Positions 1-7,708 of a stretch of DNA of 55,006 bases are shown here, one piece after another. Source of the stretch: an uncultured Methanobrevibacter sp. (GTDB lineage: Archaea; Methanobacteriota; Methanobacteria; Methanobacteriales; Methanobacteriaceae). Where the stretch lies: NCBI RefSeq assembly GCF_937881195.1, contig NZ_CALGFC010000012.1, forward strand, positions 1-55,006, read 5' to 3'. The notes beneath the pieces were generated by a model. That model did no database searches. It was not told the origin of the DNA and worked only from the letters and a program-made list of their open reading frames with translations. The position numbers and the translations under genes were made by a program. The stretch's first letter is position 1, and each line of letters opens with the position of its first letter.

Positions 1-221
1 AATACAAATTACTAGCTATTGACGGATCACTAACAGACCTACCCAACAATAAAAACACTACCCAAAAAGATAGTTCATGGGATCCTTATACTGGAAAAGG
101 AACTCCTAGCTATGAAGATTATAAAAGTGCAGGAGCAGTTAAAGGAGATAATGATGTTTCTTATGAAGAATATCAGGATGCAATGAAAAATTGGAATCCA
201 AATGAAGAGCATATTGGTTAA
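1..221 (+). CDS. 3' end of an unknown gene (partial)
   Basis: An open frame enters from the left edge (codons in phase with base 3) and ends at TAA 219-221, giving about 72 C-terminal residues. The segment is hydrophilic and rich in Asn, Asp, Lys, Tyr and Gly, with two similar stretches, SYEDYKSAG and SYEEYQDAM, which hint at a short degenerate internal repeat. No family is recognised. After the TAA the same frame stays open for 35 more codons (to 329) and would encode a tail with a Lys/Pro-rich end (KPQPKSKPKN), so a recent nonsense change is possible but unproven. Coding is supported by codon use and by the orderly acidic/aromatic composition; the function is unknown. Confidence 0.6.
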   Translation, partial: YKLLAIDGSLTDLPNNKNTTQKDSSWDPYTGKGTPSYEDYKSAGAVKGDNDVSYEEYQDAMKNWNPNEEHIG

Positions 222-576
222 AAACAAGATATTATTAGGAAATCTACTTTTTCTTTATTTCAAAATATTATTTTTATATTTAGTAAATTTATTACTAAAC
301 CCCAACCTAAATCAAAACCTAAAAACTAAATATTAATCTAAAATTAATAAAAAATTTATCTTAAAATTCCAATTTTAAAAACTTTAAATTAAAATCCAAA
401 TAATTAAAACTAATTATATCCCATAAAAAACATTCATTAATAATCTTAAAGAATTTATCCATTATACTCCACAATATTTACTAAAAATAATAATTTTCAA
501 AATAAAATTCATACTAATCCCCAAGTTAATCCAGAACCTAATCCCCAACCAATTATATTAAGATATAATTTAGATT
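222..576. other. Intergenic region, 3' ends facing each other
   Basis: This AT-rich gap lies between two converging genes. Apart from the in-frame 35-codon extension of the upstream gene (222-329) I see no gene, RNA or clear hairpin in it. Confidence 0.5.
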
Positions 577-1608
577 CTATATTAAGATATAATGCACATT
601 TCTACCTTTGCCTTTTCTTTCAATTATTCCTAATTTTTCTAATTTAGCTGATTCTTTTCTTGCTGTAACATCTGAAATAGAAAACATTTCCCTAATATCC
701 ATATTAGTTATTTTACCTACATCACTAATTTTTTCAATAATAGCTATTTGCCTTTCATCTAAATCAATTTGATCTTTTTCTTTTAAAATTTTAACATTTT
801 TATTTAGACCTATGACTTTATCCTTAAAGGACTCAATATTGAAAACAATACCTTCAGTAAAATACTCTAACCATTTTGTTAGATCTAAAGTATTAGGATC
901 AACTGTTTGAAGTGCATTATAATAATCTTTACGATTCATATCATAATAATCATCTAAGGCAAAAAATCGATTTATATCAAACCCAGATTTGTATAAAATT
1001 AAAGTTGCCAAAACACGAGCAGTTCTACCATTACCATCAATAAATGGATGGATTCTAACTAATTCATAATGTGCTAAACCTGCAACAATGACCGGATTAA
1101 TGTCATCAAAATTAACAGAATTAAGCCAATCAAAAAATTCATTGATTAAAAATAAAACATCTTCTGTTTTAGGAGGTGTAAAAACGATTTTTCCACCAGA
1201 ACCTACTACATATACTGGTTGATTTCTTAAAGAACCCTCATGTTCAAAATATTCTAAAGTATTTTTAGTCAAAGATTTATGAATTTCAAGTAAAATCTCA
1301 AGATTAAATGTATTTTTAGAAAATTCAGGAATTCGCCTTAAAGTAGAAAGATAATTTAAAACTTCTTGTTTATCCTTGTTTTGAGCAATTACATTCTTAC
1401 CATCAGCTAAATCATTAACTTGATTAAAAGTTAGAGAATTTCCTTCAATTGCAGTTGAAAAATGTGCACTTCTCAAAATGGCTTCTTTCTTTAAATCCAC
1501 TTCCCATTTAGGAATTAAAGGTGTGTTTAATATAATTACTTTTGATTCAGTGATATTAATTAAATTTTTCACAATTTTATCTGTATACTTAAAATTAGGT
1601 TTAAACAT
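577..1608 (-). CDS. Fic family protein (AMPylase-like) with C-terminal winged helix
   Basis: The Fic core motif is complete: HPFIDGNGRTAR, matching HxFx(D/E)GNGRxxR, which in the family transfers AMP (or another nucleotide part) to a protein hydroxyl. The N-terminal region has STAIEGN, matching the [S/T]xxxE[G/N] inhibitory helix, so this looks like a class II, self-inhibited Fic protein. A flap-like VVGSGGKIVFTPP lies between the two. The last 60 or so residues look like a winged helix (SISDVTARKESAKLEKLG), usual in Fic proteins of this architecture. I chose ATG 1608 (343 residues): the frame can be extended to a GTG at 1656, but that adds a hydrophobic stretch atypical of the family. No antitoxin partner is adjacent. 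The target is unknown. Confidence 0.88.
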   Translation of the reverse strand: MFKPNFKYTDKIVKNLINITESKVIILNTPLIPKWEVDLKKEAILRSAHFSTAIEGNSLTFNQVNDLADGKNVIAQNKDKQEVLNYLSTLRRIPEFSKNTFNLEILLEIHKSLTKNTLEYFEHEGSLRNQPVYVVGSGGKIVFTPPKTEDVLFLINEFFDWLNSVNFDDINPVIVAGLAHYELVRIHPFIDGNGRTARVLATLILYKSGFDINRFFALDDYYDMNRKDYYNALQTVDPNTLDLTKWLEYFTEGIVFNIESFKDKVIGLNKNVKILKEKDQIDLDERQIAIIEKISDVGKITNMDIREMFSISDVTARKESAKLEKLGIIERKGKGRNVHYILI

Positions 1609-1873
1609 GGGAATACCACAGTAAATAAAAAAAATGGCTAGATTAACAGCCAGCACCTATGAAACCTAGCTTTCATAACTATTATTAATTTATATTCTTA
1701 TTAATATAAATATTTTTTTAATTTAAAATACACAAATTATTTTTTATTATATAATAACTAAAATTCAAAAAAATAAGCAAAATAAAAAGATTAAAAAATA
1801 AAATATAAAATAATAGATTAAAAAATAAAAAATAAAATAATATATTAATAAATATATAAAAAAATCCAATTAT

Positions 1874-2431
1874 TTAGCTAAATTCTTTCTTTTCTAAAAT
1901 TACACTATGACTATAAAAAACCTTAGGCCCATTAAAAACATTGAAATATTGTTTCATTAATTCAATAGACTTTTCAAAATCTTTTTTAGAAACATGGCCT
2001 TTTGGTTCTACAATTAAAATCTTACCTTGATCATTTAATAAATCATATAGCTCTTTTAAGGTTTTATTTTGGTTAGGTACTTCATGTAACATGTAAAAAA
2101 CTAGTATAAAATCAAATTTTTTAGATAAACCAATGCTATCTTTTTTAGTGTTATGAAGTTGTATAATATCTTCAAGATCAGTCCCCTGTATTTTATTTTT
2201 CACTTTAGATAACATTTCTTTTTGTAAGTCAGCTCCAACTACTTCTCCATTTGAACCTACTAATTTTGCCATTTCTATTGTGAAAAAACCAGGACCACAA
2301 CCTAAATCCAGAACTGTCATTCTTTTATCAATATAAGGACCCACTATTTTTTCAGGATTTTGAAATATTTTGCGAATTTTAGAATCAAAGAACCCTGCCA
2401 TTTTATGAGAACAAACATCATTATTAGCCAT
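1874..2431 (-). CDS. Class I SAM-dependent methyltransferase
   Basis: This 185-residue protein has the SAM-binding motif I VLDLGCGPGFFTIEMAKLVG at about residues 40-59, an acidic motif II residue in VVGADL, and the post-motif FDFILVFYMLHEVPN typical of UbiE/Methyltransf_11-like enzymes. A cysteine and a histidine near the N-terminus (NDVCSHKMAGF) are unusual and could bind a metal or the substrate, but that is inference. The start ATG 2431 has a weak AAGGTT upstream. It stands alone between Fic and VapC, so the context does not reveal the substrate (small molecule versus arsenite, tellurite or cofactor). Confidence 0.8.
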   Translation of the reverse strand: MANNDVCSHKMAGFFDSKIRKIFQNPEKIVGPYIDKRMTVLDLGCGPGFFTIEMAKLVGSNGEVVGADLQKEMLSKVKNKIQGTDLEDIIQLHNTKKDSIGLSKKFDFILVFYMLHEVPNQNKTLKELYDLLNDQGKILIVEPKGHVSKKDFEKSIELMKQYFNVFNGPKVFYSHSVILEKKEFS

Positions 2432-2524
2432 AATTAAAACCTTAAGAAAAAAATCATTTGATTAAACTATTTAATTTTGATTAAATTATTTATATATTTT
2501 ATATTAGACATCCTATAGTTATTT

Positions 2525-2594
2525 GTTAAAAATATTACTTTTATAAATATCTATGTTAAAAATATTACTTTTATAAATATCTATGTTAAAAATA
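2525..2594. repeat. 30-bp tandem repeat, 2.3 copies
   Basis: The unit starts GTTAAAAATATTACTTTTAT and is 30 bp long. Copies at 2525-2554 and 2555-2584 are identical, followed by 10 bp of a third. It lies between the methyltransferase start and the vapC 3' end, so it would sit in the upstream region of the methyltransferase gene. Confidence 0.9.
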
Positions 2595-2626
2595 AAAAAA
2601 TTAAATTATCAATACCAAATATTAAT

Positions 2627-3040
2627 TTATATATTATAATATTTATTTCCTATTACTTCTACTTCTTTATTATTAAAGTGTTTATCAAATGTAGCTATTT
2701 TTTTAATGGCCATTTGATCCATAAGCTCAATATATAAACAATCAAAGAAAGGCAACCTATCAGGGAAATAGCTAATTTGTCTTATTAGTGCATCATCATA
2801 AACACTAATATCTTCAACGATACCAAAGGACCCATTATTCATTCTATTATAAATCTCTTCTAATTTTTCTTTAGAAACCTTTAGTTTAATGTTTAATACT
2901 GTCATTACTTCTAATATTATTGAATTAGATATTATAAGGTCTTGGTCTTTAATATCTTCGTATATTTTATTGGCTCTTTTATAATATTTATGATTATCAA
3001 CAAATAAAGCTATTATATAATTTGCATCTAAAAAAATCAT
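2627..3040 (-). CDS. vapC: PIN-domain ribonuclease toxin (VapC type)
   Basis: This 137-residue PIN-domain protein keeps the four acidic residues expected for the metal-binding nuclease site: D5 (FLDANYII), E44 (ILEVMT), D100 (FFDCLYIELM) and D119 (TFDKHF). VapC toxins are Mg2+-dependent endoribonucleases that cut tRNA, rRNA or mRNA when freed from VapB. The gene follows its probable antitoxin by 9 bp; the GGGGAG at the antitoxin's last codons lies about 12 bp ahead of ATG 3040 and may serve as its ribosome binding site, implying coupled translation. The RNA target cannot be read from the sequence. Confidence 0.88.
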   Translation of the reverse strand: MIFLDANYIIALFVDNHKYYKRANKIYEDIKDQDLIISNSIILEVMTVLNIKLKVSKEKLEEIYNRMNNGSFGIVEDISVYDDALIRQISYFPDRLPFFDCLYIELMDQMAIKKIATFDKHFNNKEVEVIGNKYYNI

Positions 3041-3049
3041 AAATATTCA

Positions 3050-3322
3050 TTACTCCCCTTTTCTTACTTCATTAACTGCTTTTACTGGATCAAATCCTTT
3101 TGATGCTTTTATACTTCCTACTAAATCATCAATATTTTTAGTAGGATCTGGTTTTACTAGAAATTTAATCTTAGTTTTATTTTCTTTTGGTTCTTTTTCA
3201 ATAGCTTCTTTTAAATACTCGTTAATTAGTTTTGTTTGTGTTGTTTCTTTATTATTAGCTATTATTTTAATAGTTTTGAATATATTTTCATCTAGATTAA
3301 TTGTAGTTTTCACAGTTGTCAT
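3050..3322 (-). CDS. Ribbon-helix-helix-like antitoxin (VapB type)
   Basis: A 90-residue basic protein. The N-terminus TTVKTTINLDENIFKTIK is a typical ribbon-helix-helix beta strand plus helix, followed by a second helix that fits the dimer fold. The C-terminal half, with KPDPTKNIDDLVGSIKASKG, would be the toxin-binding tail. It directly precedes the PIN toxin, the usual antitoxin-first order, and probably represses its own promoter. ATG 3322 has GGTTGAT 5 bp upstream. The antitoxin role is inferred from position and fold. Confidence 0.8.
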   Translation of the reverse strand: MTTVKTTINLDENIFKTIKIIANNKETTQTKLINEYLKEAIEKEPKENKTKIKFLVKPDPTKNIDDLVGSIKASKGFDPVKAVNEVRKGE

Positions 3323-3592
3323 CTATAATCAACCCCATAATATTATATATGTTTACCATATCCCATATATAATTTTCTAAAAAAAATAAATAAATTAAAA
3401 TAATTAAATTAAAATAATTAAACTAAAATAATTAATATAAAAGCCATAATAGCTAAATACACTTTATTTTAAAAATAAAGCACATAATTTATTATTATTA
3501 TTATGTAAATTAATTAATCAATGATTAATACATGGAATATTAATATCCATAATTAAATATTAAAATATGGCATACTAACTCCCAGAACACTC

Positions 3593-3682
3593 CTATTTAT
3601 AAATCAAAGTGAGGAGTTTTGTAATACTAATTAAGACAATAGATAATGTTTTTAAAAAGAGTATTTTAAAATTATCTGACAT
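3593..3682 (-). CDS. Small hydrophobic peptide, 29 residues, strong RBS
   Basis: A short frame starting at ATG 3682 encodes a peptide beginning MSDNFKILFLKTLSIV and ending KLLTLIYK, with stop TAG at 3593-3595. Residues 7-27 are almost wholly hydrophobic with Lys at both ends, as in single-pass membrane peptides or type I toxins. What makes it credible is the upstream AAAAAGGAGGTGATACT: GGAGGTGAT is an essentially perfect complement of the 16S rRNA 3' end with ideal spacing, and it is stronger than most ribosome binding sites in this window. The peptide is not recognised. It lies 270 bp upstream of the VapB antitoxin on the same strand. A chance match is possible. Confidence 0.5.
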   Translation of the reverse strand: MSDNFKILFLKTLSIVLISITKLLTLIYK

Positions 3683-3860
3683 AGTATCACCTCCTTTTTA
3701 AATAGGAAAGCAGTCGAGATGTGTATGGACTTCTTCCAAAAATAAATAATTTAACAATCTAAAGAGTTAGTAATACCATAAATAATATTAGTAATAATAT
3801 ATATTTAAATATTACTATTTCCCAAATTTGTAATAAAAATAGAAAAAATTATATATTATT

Positions 3861-3923
3861 AATACCAAATATTAATTTGTGTATGGACATTAGATTCGAT
3901 GAAAAAAATTAGTTATCGAATCT
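3861..3923. other. Direct-repeat copy plus 9-bp perfect hairpin
   Basis: Bases 3861-3878 repeat exactly the 18 bp at 2611-2628 that overlap the vapC stop codon. Just after them lies a perfect inverted repeat, AGATTCGAT at 3892-3900 and ATCGAATCT at 3915-3923, with a 14-base A-rich loop. GTGTATGGAC also occurs twice here (3721-3730 and 3879-3888). The hairpin is far more GC-balanced than its surroundings, so it may be an operator or RNA hairpin; no longer U-run follows on either strand. Confidence 0.55.
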
Positions 3924-4096
3924 CTCTTCTAAATAAAAATACTTATTTTAATATTTATAAATAATAATGCTATAATCTTACTAATATTTTAAAAATAAAT
4001 AAATAAATGTTAGATAAATATAGCCAAAAACTACACTCCTAAGATATAAATTTTAGCTAATTAATTATTCAAAATTTCAATTAAAAAAAAAAAAAC

Positions 4097-4906
4097 CTAA
4101 ATCCCATCTAAAATATTATTAGAAGCTCCACAGACTTCAACAAGATATTCTGCTTCAACTATATGTAGCTTAGATGGAATAGCTATACAATGCAAAGGTC
4201 CTCCAAAATCAAAATCAATTAATTTCCCAATTTTATCAGCTTTAACAACAACATCTTTAGAACCAACTCTAGCTATTCCTATAGCTAATGTATCTTCATC
4301 AATAATAACTTCATTATTTTTACCATCAGCTATTAAATCATCTTTAACTTTCATTAAATATTCTAATCCTTGATTTACAGTCATGTATCTATCATTGTGT
4401 GCTTGAATATCTAATAAAACAAGGGTATGAGCATCATTTGATAAGTTATTAGCTATTGCCATATAAGGAGAATGTGGGAAAAAGTTTTCATCTGGAAATG
4501 GGATTGTTGTAACTTTTCCAAATTTATAAGCTTGTAAACCTGAAATTCCAGGAGCTGAAGATAGAATAGATGATCCATGAATGACTTCTGTTTCAATTCC
4601 CTTTTTTTTAGCTTCTACTAGAAAATCTGTATGAGTAGTAGCTATGAGTGGATCTCCACCTGTTATCAAAGCTACATCATGACCTTCAATAGCTTCTTTC
4701 ATGAAAACATTTTCTTCTTCTACTTGTTGACGATTTAATACTATTATTTCTTTTCCTATAAGTTCTTCAATAGCTTTAAAGCTAGAACCAAAAAGACGAG
4801 AAGTAAAAAATTCTGCATAAACCTTTTCTACAGATTTTAAAGCTCCTAATCCTTTAATTGAAATATCTTTTTCATCAAATAATCCTAATCCTACAAAATA
4901 TAACAT
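4097..4906 (-). CDS. dphB: Diphthine synthase
   Basis: DphB is the SAM-dependent enzyme that methylates the modified histidine of elongation factor 2 on the way to diphthamide in archaea. The 269-residue product starts MLYFVGLGLFDEKDISIKG and carries the tetrapyrrole-methylase-like features of DphB: ALITGGDPLIATTH (glycine-rich SAM pocket), HGSSILSSAPGISGLQAYKF, and FPHSPYMAIANN. ATG 4906 is chosen because AGGGAGAT precedes it and it matches the family N-terminus; an upstream start at 4978 would add 24 unrelated residues. It is a single gene with no clear operon partner. Confidence 0.95.
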   Translation of the reverse strand: MLYFVGLGLFDEKDISIKGLGALKSVEKVYAEFFTSRLFGSSFKAIEELIGKEIIVLNRQQVEEENVFMKEAIEGHDVALITGGDPLIATTHTDFLVEAKKKGIETEVIHGSSILSSAPGISGLQAYKFGKVTTIPFPDENFFPHSPYMAIANNLSNDAHTLVLLDIQAHNDRYMTVNQGLEYLMKVKDDLIADGKNNEVIIDEDTLAIGIARVGSKDVVVKADKIGKLIDFDFGGPLHCIAIPSKLHIVEAEYLVEVCGASNNILDGI

Positions 4907-5655
4907 ATTTATCTCCCTATAATGACTTATCAAATATGATTTTATTATATTAAAATTTATGAATAGATGAATTATCAAATAAAATCTATTATATTAAAAA
5001 ATTATTAAATAAATTACTTGTTAAATATGATTTTATTATGTTTAAGTTTCGTAAAATAATATATTCTTTTTAATTATATTAATTTATTTTAGTTATAAGT
5101 TTTATTTTAATTATAAATGTTTTAATTAATTTCTATAGCTATTCTCATACATCTTATTTGAATATATATTCTTTTAATTATAATATATTTTATTTTAAAT
5201 ATCCTATTTTAACTCTAATATATCTTATTTGAATATATATTCTTTTAATTATAATATATTTTATTTTAAATATCCTATTTTAACTCTAATATATCTTATT
5301 TTAATATATTCTTCTAGTTTCAATATTGTTTCATTAATTATTTATTTTGAAACAATATAGTTAAATAAAAAATTTTTAAATAATTATTAATATAATAAAA
5401 ATATTTTAAATATTTTTTATATTTTTATATAATAATATATAATTTTTTAAAAAAAATAAATATTTTTTAATTCATATTTATTATATTGTTTCATATAATC
5501 ATAAAATTTAAATAAATTAAATTAGATATATTTTAACAACAATAGATTTAAGTTGATAATATGATTACAATTTAAATTGATAAAATTAGTAAAATTTAAG
5601 TTGATAATATGATTACAATTCAAATTTATAAGATGAGTAAATTTAAGTTGATAAG
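4907..5655. other. Divergent AT-rich intergenic region with repeats
   Basis: This 749-bp gap separates dphB from the diverging DUF4062 gene. It holds the 71-bp direct repeat and the leader repeats listed separately. I see no RNA gene in it. Confidence 0.6.
5151..5292. repeat. 71-bp perfect direct repeat, 2 copies
   Basis: Copies at 5151-5221 and 5222-5292 are identical by eye, and a third begins at 5293 (ATCTTATTTT) before diverging. The unit starts ATCTTATTTGAATATATATT. Perfect identity in a non-coding AT-rich stretch suggests a recent tandem duplication. Confidence 0.9.
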
Positions 5656-5666
5656 ATGAGTAAATT
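5546..5666 (+). repeat. Repeated leader with short upstream reading frame
   Basis: ATTTAAGTTGATAA recurs at 5546, 5594 and 5641, spaced 48 and 47 bp, each copy leading into an ATG. The last copy supplies the ribosome binding region and start of the following gene. A short frame from ATG 5609 (16 codons; inner ATG 5633) ends in TGA at 5657-5659, overlapping the ATG of the DUF4062 gene at 5656. This arrangement could couple translation, or may simply be a by-product of the duplication. Confidence 0.5.
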
Positions 5667-7080
5667 AAAAATTTTTCTTAGCAGTAATCAAAATGAATTT
5701 AAAGTAGAGAGATTATTAATAAAGCAATTTATTGAAAATACTCCAATTTACAGTTCATTATTTGAAGTATTTCTCTTTGAAAACCTTCCTGCAGGTGGTA
5801 ACTCTTCAAGAGAGACCTATTTATCTGAAGTTGAAAAAAGTGATATATTTATTGGTCTTATTGGAGAAGATTATGGAAGAGTAAATAAAAATGGATTATC
5901 TGCAACAGAAGAAGAATTTAACACTTTTCAGAAAACATCTAATAGAAAAAACACATTCATATTTATTAAAGAAGGAATAAAAAAGGATAAAAAAACTTTA
6001 AAATTCATAGAGAAAGTCCATAGAGTAACTTATGATAAGTTTAACCAGGAAAATATTTTAATTAAGATACAGAGGACTTTAGAAAAATTTCTTTTTGATA
6101 AGGAGTTGATTCAAAATAAAGATTTTGATGAAAGAATTGTTTTAGAATCAGATTTTAAGGATGTTAATCAAGAAAAAGTTAAATATTTCTTAAAAATAGC
6201 TAATACCTCAAATATTGGAAACATTACAACTAACATTAAAAACACTTTATTAAATAGATTACATGTTTTAAATAATGAAAAACATTTGACTAATACGGGA
6301 ATACTATTTTTCTCTAACAATCCAAGTATTTTCATTTCTCAAAATGAAATTAGAATGGGTAGTTTTAAAACAAATGAAAAGGTAGATATTATAGATAAAA
6401 ATTACATTAATACTACAATATGCCAAGCATTGAAAGAAGTTGAAATTTTTTTCCATAGAAACACTAGAATAGGAAGTGAAATAAAGGGTTTTAGAAGGAA
6501 AGATATTCCAGAATATCCTTATGAAGCTATTAGGGAAGCGGTTGTTAATGCAATTGCCCATAGAGATTATACTATAAGGACTTCCCCTATAACATTTTTT
6601 ATTTTCCCAGATAGAATTGAGATAACAAGCCCTGGGGAACTACCAAACCCATTAACAATAGAGGATTTAGGTGAAAAAACAGCCCATAGAAATAAGAAGA
6701 TTTGTGAACTTTTACAAATGACAAATTATATGGAAATTATTGGTTCAGGGATTCCAAGAATGAGAGCTAAAATGAGAAAACAGGATCTTCCAGAACCTGA
6801 ATTTGTTCAAAGTCCTGGTTTTTTCACAGTGATATTTAGAAACTCAAAAAGAATTGATTTAGATACCTCAAAACTAAATAAAAGACAGCAGAAAATTGTA
6901 AATTTCTTAAAAGACGAAGGTGGCTCTATTAATATTAATAGTGTTATGGATGTTTTTGAAGTTTCAAAACCAACTGCATCAAGAGATCTAAAAGAACTTA
7001 CAGAAGAAAAATATCTAAAAAAGATCCCAGTTAATAAAAAACAAAATAAATATATATTAAATCCTAAATCCTATGAATAG
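5656..7080 (+). CDS. DUF4062 protein with GHKL-ATPase-like and winged-helix domains
   Basis: The 474-residue protein has three parts. Residues 1-100 look like DUF4062: KIFLSSNQNEF, then ETYLSEVEKSDIFIGLIGEDYG and SATEEEF; this domain is found in NTPase and signalling proteins and resembles TIR-like folds. Residues 160-405 match the C-terminal half of AlbA_2-type (Schlafen-like) regulators, with YEAIREAVVNAIAHRDY, DRIEITSPGELP and MEIIGSGIPRM, the HATPase_c_4 features. The end (about 415-474) is a winged helix with SKPTASRDLKELTEEKYLKK. In the usual architecture the N-terminal domain is AlbA_2; here DUF4062 replaces it. Role unknown: a transcription regulator or defence sensor is possible. It stands alone behind a repeated leader. 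Confidence 0.82.
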   Translation: MSKLKIFLSSNQNEFKVERLLIKQFIENTPIYSSLFEVFLFENLPAGGNSSRETYLSEVEKSDIFIGLIGEDYGRVNKNGLSATEEEFNTFQKTSNRKNTFIFIKEGIKKDKKTLKFIEKVHRVTYDKFNQENILIKIQRTLEKFLFDKELIQNKDFDERIVLESDFKDVNQEKVKYFLKIANTSNIGNITTNIKNTLLNRLHVLNNEKHLTNTGILFFSNNPSIFISQNEIRMGSFKTNEKVDIIDKNYINTTICQALKEVEIFFHRNTRIGSEIKGFRRKDIPEYPYEAIREAVVNAIAHRDYTIRTSPITFFIFPDRIEITSPGELPNPLTIEDLGEKTAHRNKKICELLQMTNYMEIIGSGIPRMRAKMRKQDLPEPEFVQSPGFFTVIFRNSKRIDLDTSKLNKRQQKIVNFLKDEGGSININSVMDVFEVSKPTASRDLKELTEEKYLKKIPVNKKQNKYILNPKSYE

Positions 7081-7202
7081 TTCTAAAAATTATCCATATT
7101 TTCATGATATATTTTATTAGTAGATATATTTTATTAATAGATATATTTCATTAGTAATTCGTATATCAAGATTTATATTAAAATGTTATATTCTATTTAA
7201 TT

Positions 7203-7343
7203 TTATAATGAAATTGGAACAATACCTTCTTTTCCATCAAAGTGATTATCAAAAGAAACTATTTGATTTATATTAAGTTTTTTCCTAATTTGAGAAGGAA
7301 CAACAGTTTGATATCCTTTATATAGTTTAGTTATTTCTCCCAT
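7203..7343 (-). pseudogene. Relic of an AbrB/PIN toxin-antitoxin pair fused by deletion
   Basis: ATG 7343 to TAA 7203-7205 encodes 46 residues. Residues 5-25 (TKLYKGYQTVVPSQIRKKLN) match the start of an AbrB/SpoVT-like antitoxin; compare TKVYNNNQTSIPSKLRKRFN of the intact antitoxin at 14473-14724. Residues 28-44 (IVSFDNHFDGKEGIVPI) match the very end of a PIN toxin; compare ILSFDSDFDNKDNVIRI from 14106-14492. All the middle of both genes is missing, with the frame kept. AAGTGAT precedes the ATG. It is read as the scar of an in-frame deletion that joined vapB to vapC. Whether the short product is made is unknown. Confidence 0.75.
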
Positions 7344-7465
7344 AGTATCACTTGATATTATATTGATTTTTTATAATATACAAATATTAGGTAAAATTAT
7401 TTTATCAGGTAATTTATAATTTACTAATAAATTTATTTCAACTGATAAAATTTATTTCATTATAT

Positions 7466-7685
7466 AAAATTAATATAAAAAATAATTAAAAAAAATAATT
7501 AAAAAAATAATTTAAAATGGTTATAAAATAATTAAAAATAAAATTAATATAAAAAATAATTAAAAAAAATAATTAAAAAATAATTTAAAATAGTTATAAA
7601 ATAATTAAAAATAAAATTAATATAAAAAATAATTAAAAAAAATAATTAAAAAAAATAATTTAAAAATAATTATAAAAATAAATAA
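7466..7685. repeat. 73/74-bp AT-rich tandem repeat, 3 copies
   Basis: AAAATTAATATAAAAAATAA begins copies at 7466, 7540 and 7613. They differ by small A-run changes and one base (ATGGTT versus ATAGTT). It lies in the 365-bp gap between the toxin-antitoxin relic and the tex 3' end, and encodes nothing obvious. Confidence 0.85.
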
Positions 7686-7708
7686 AAGTTTTAAAATTAT
7701 TAAACAAA

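Noticed and set aside
1609..1656. N-terminal membrane segment on the Fic protein from GTG 1656
   Set aside because: The extension is unlike the family, and ATG 1608 gives the expected N-terminus.
1..7700. Prophage or integrated element
   Set aside because: Toxin-antitoxin genes and repeats suggest accessory DNA, but no integrase, structural, replication or transposase gene and no att-like tRNA end is seen.
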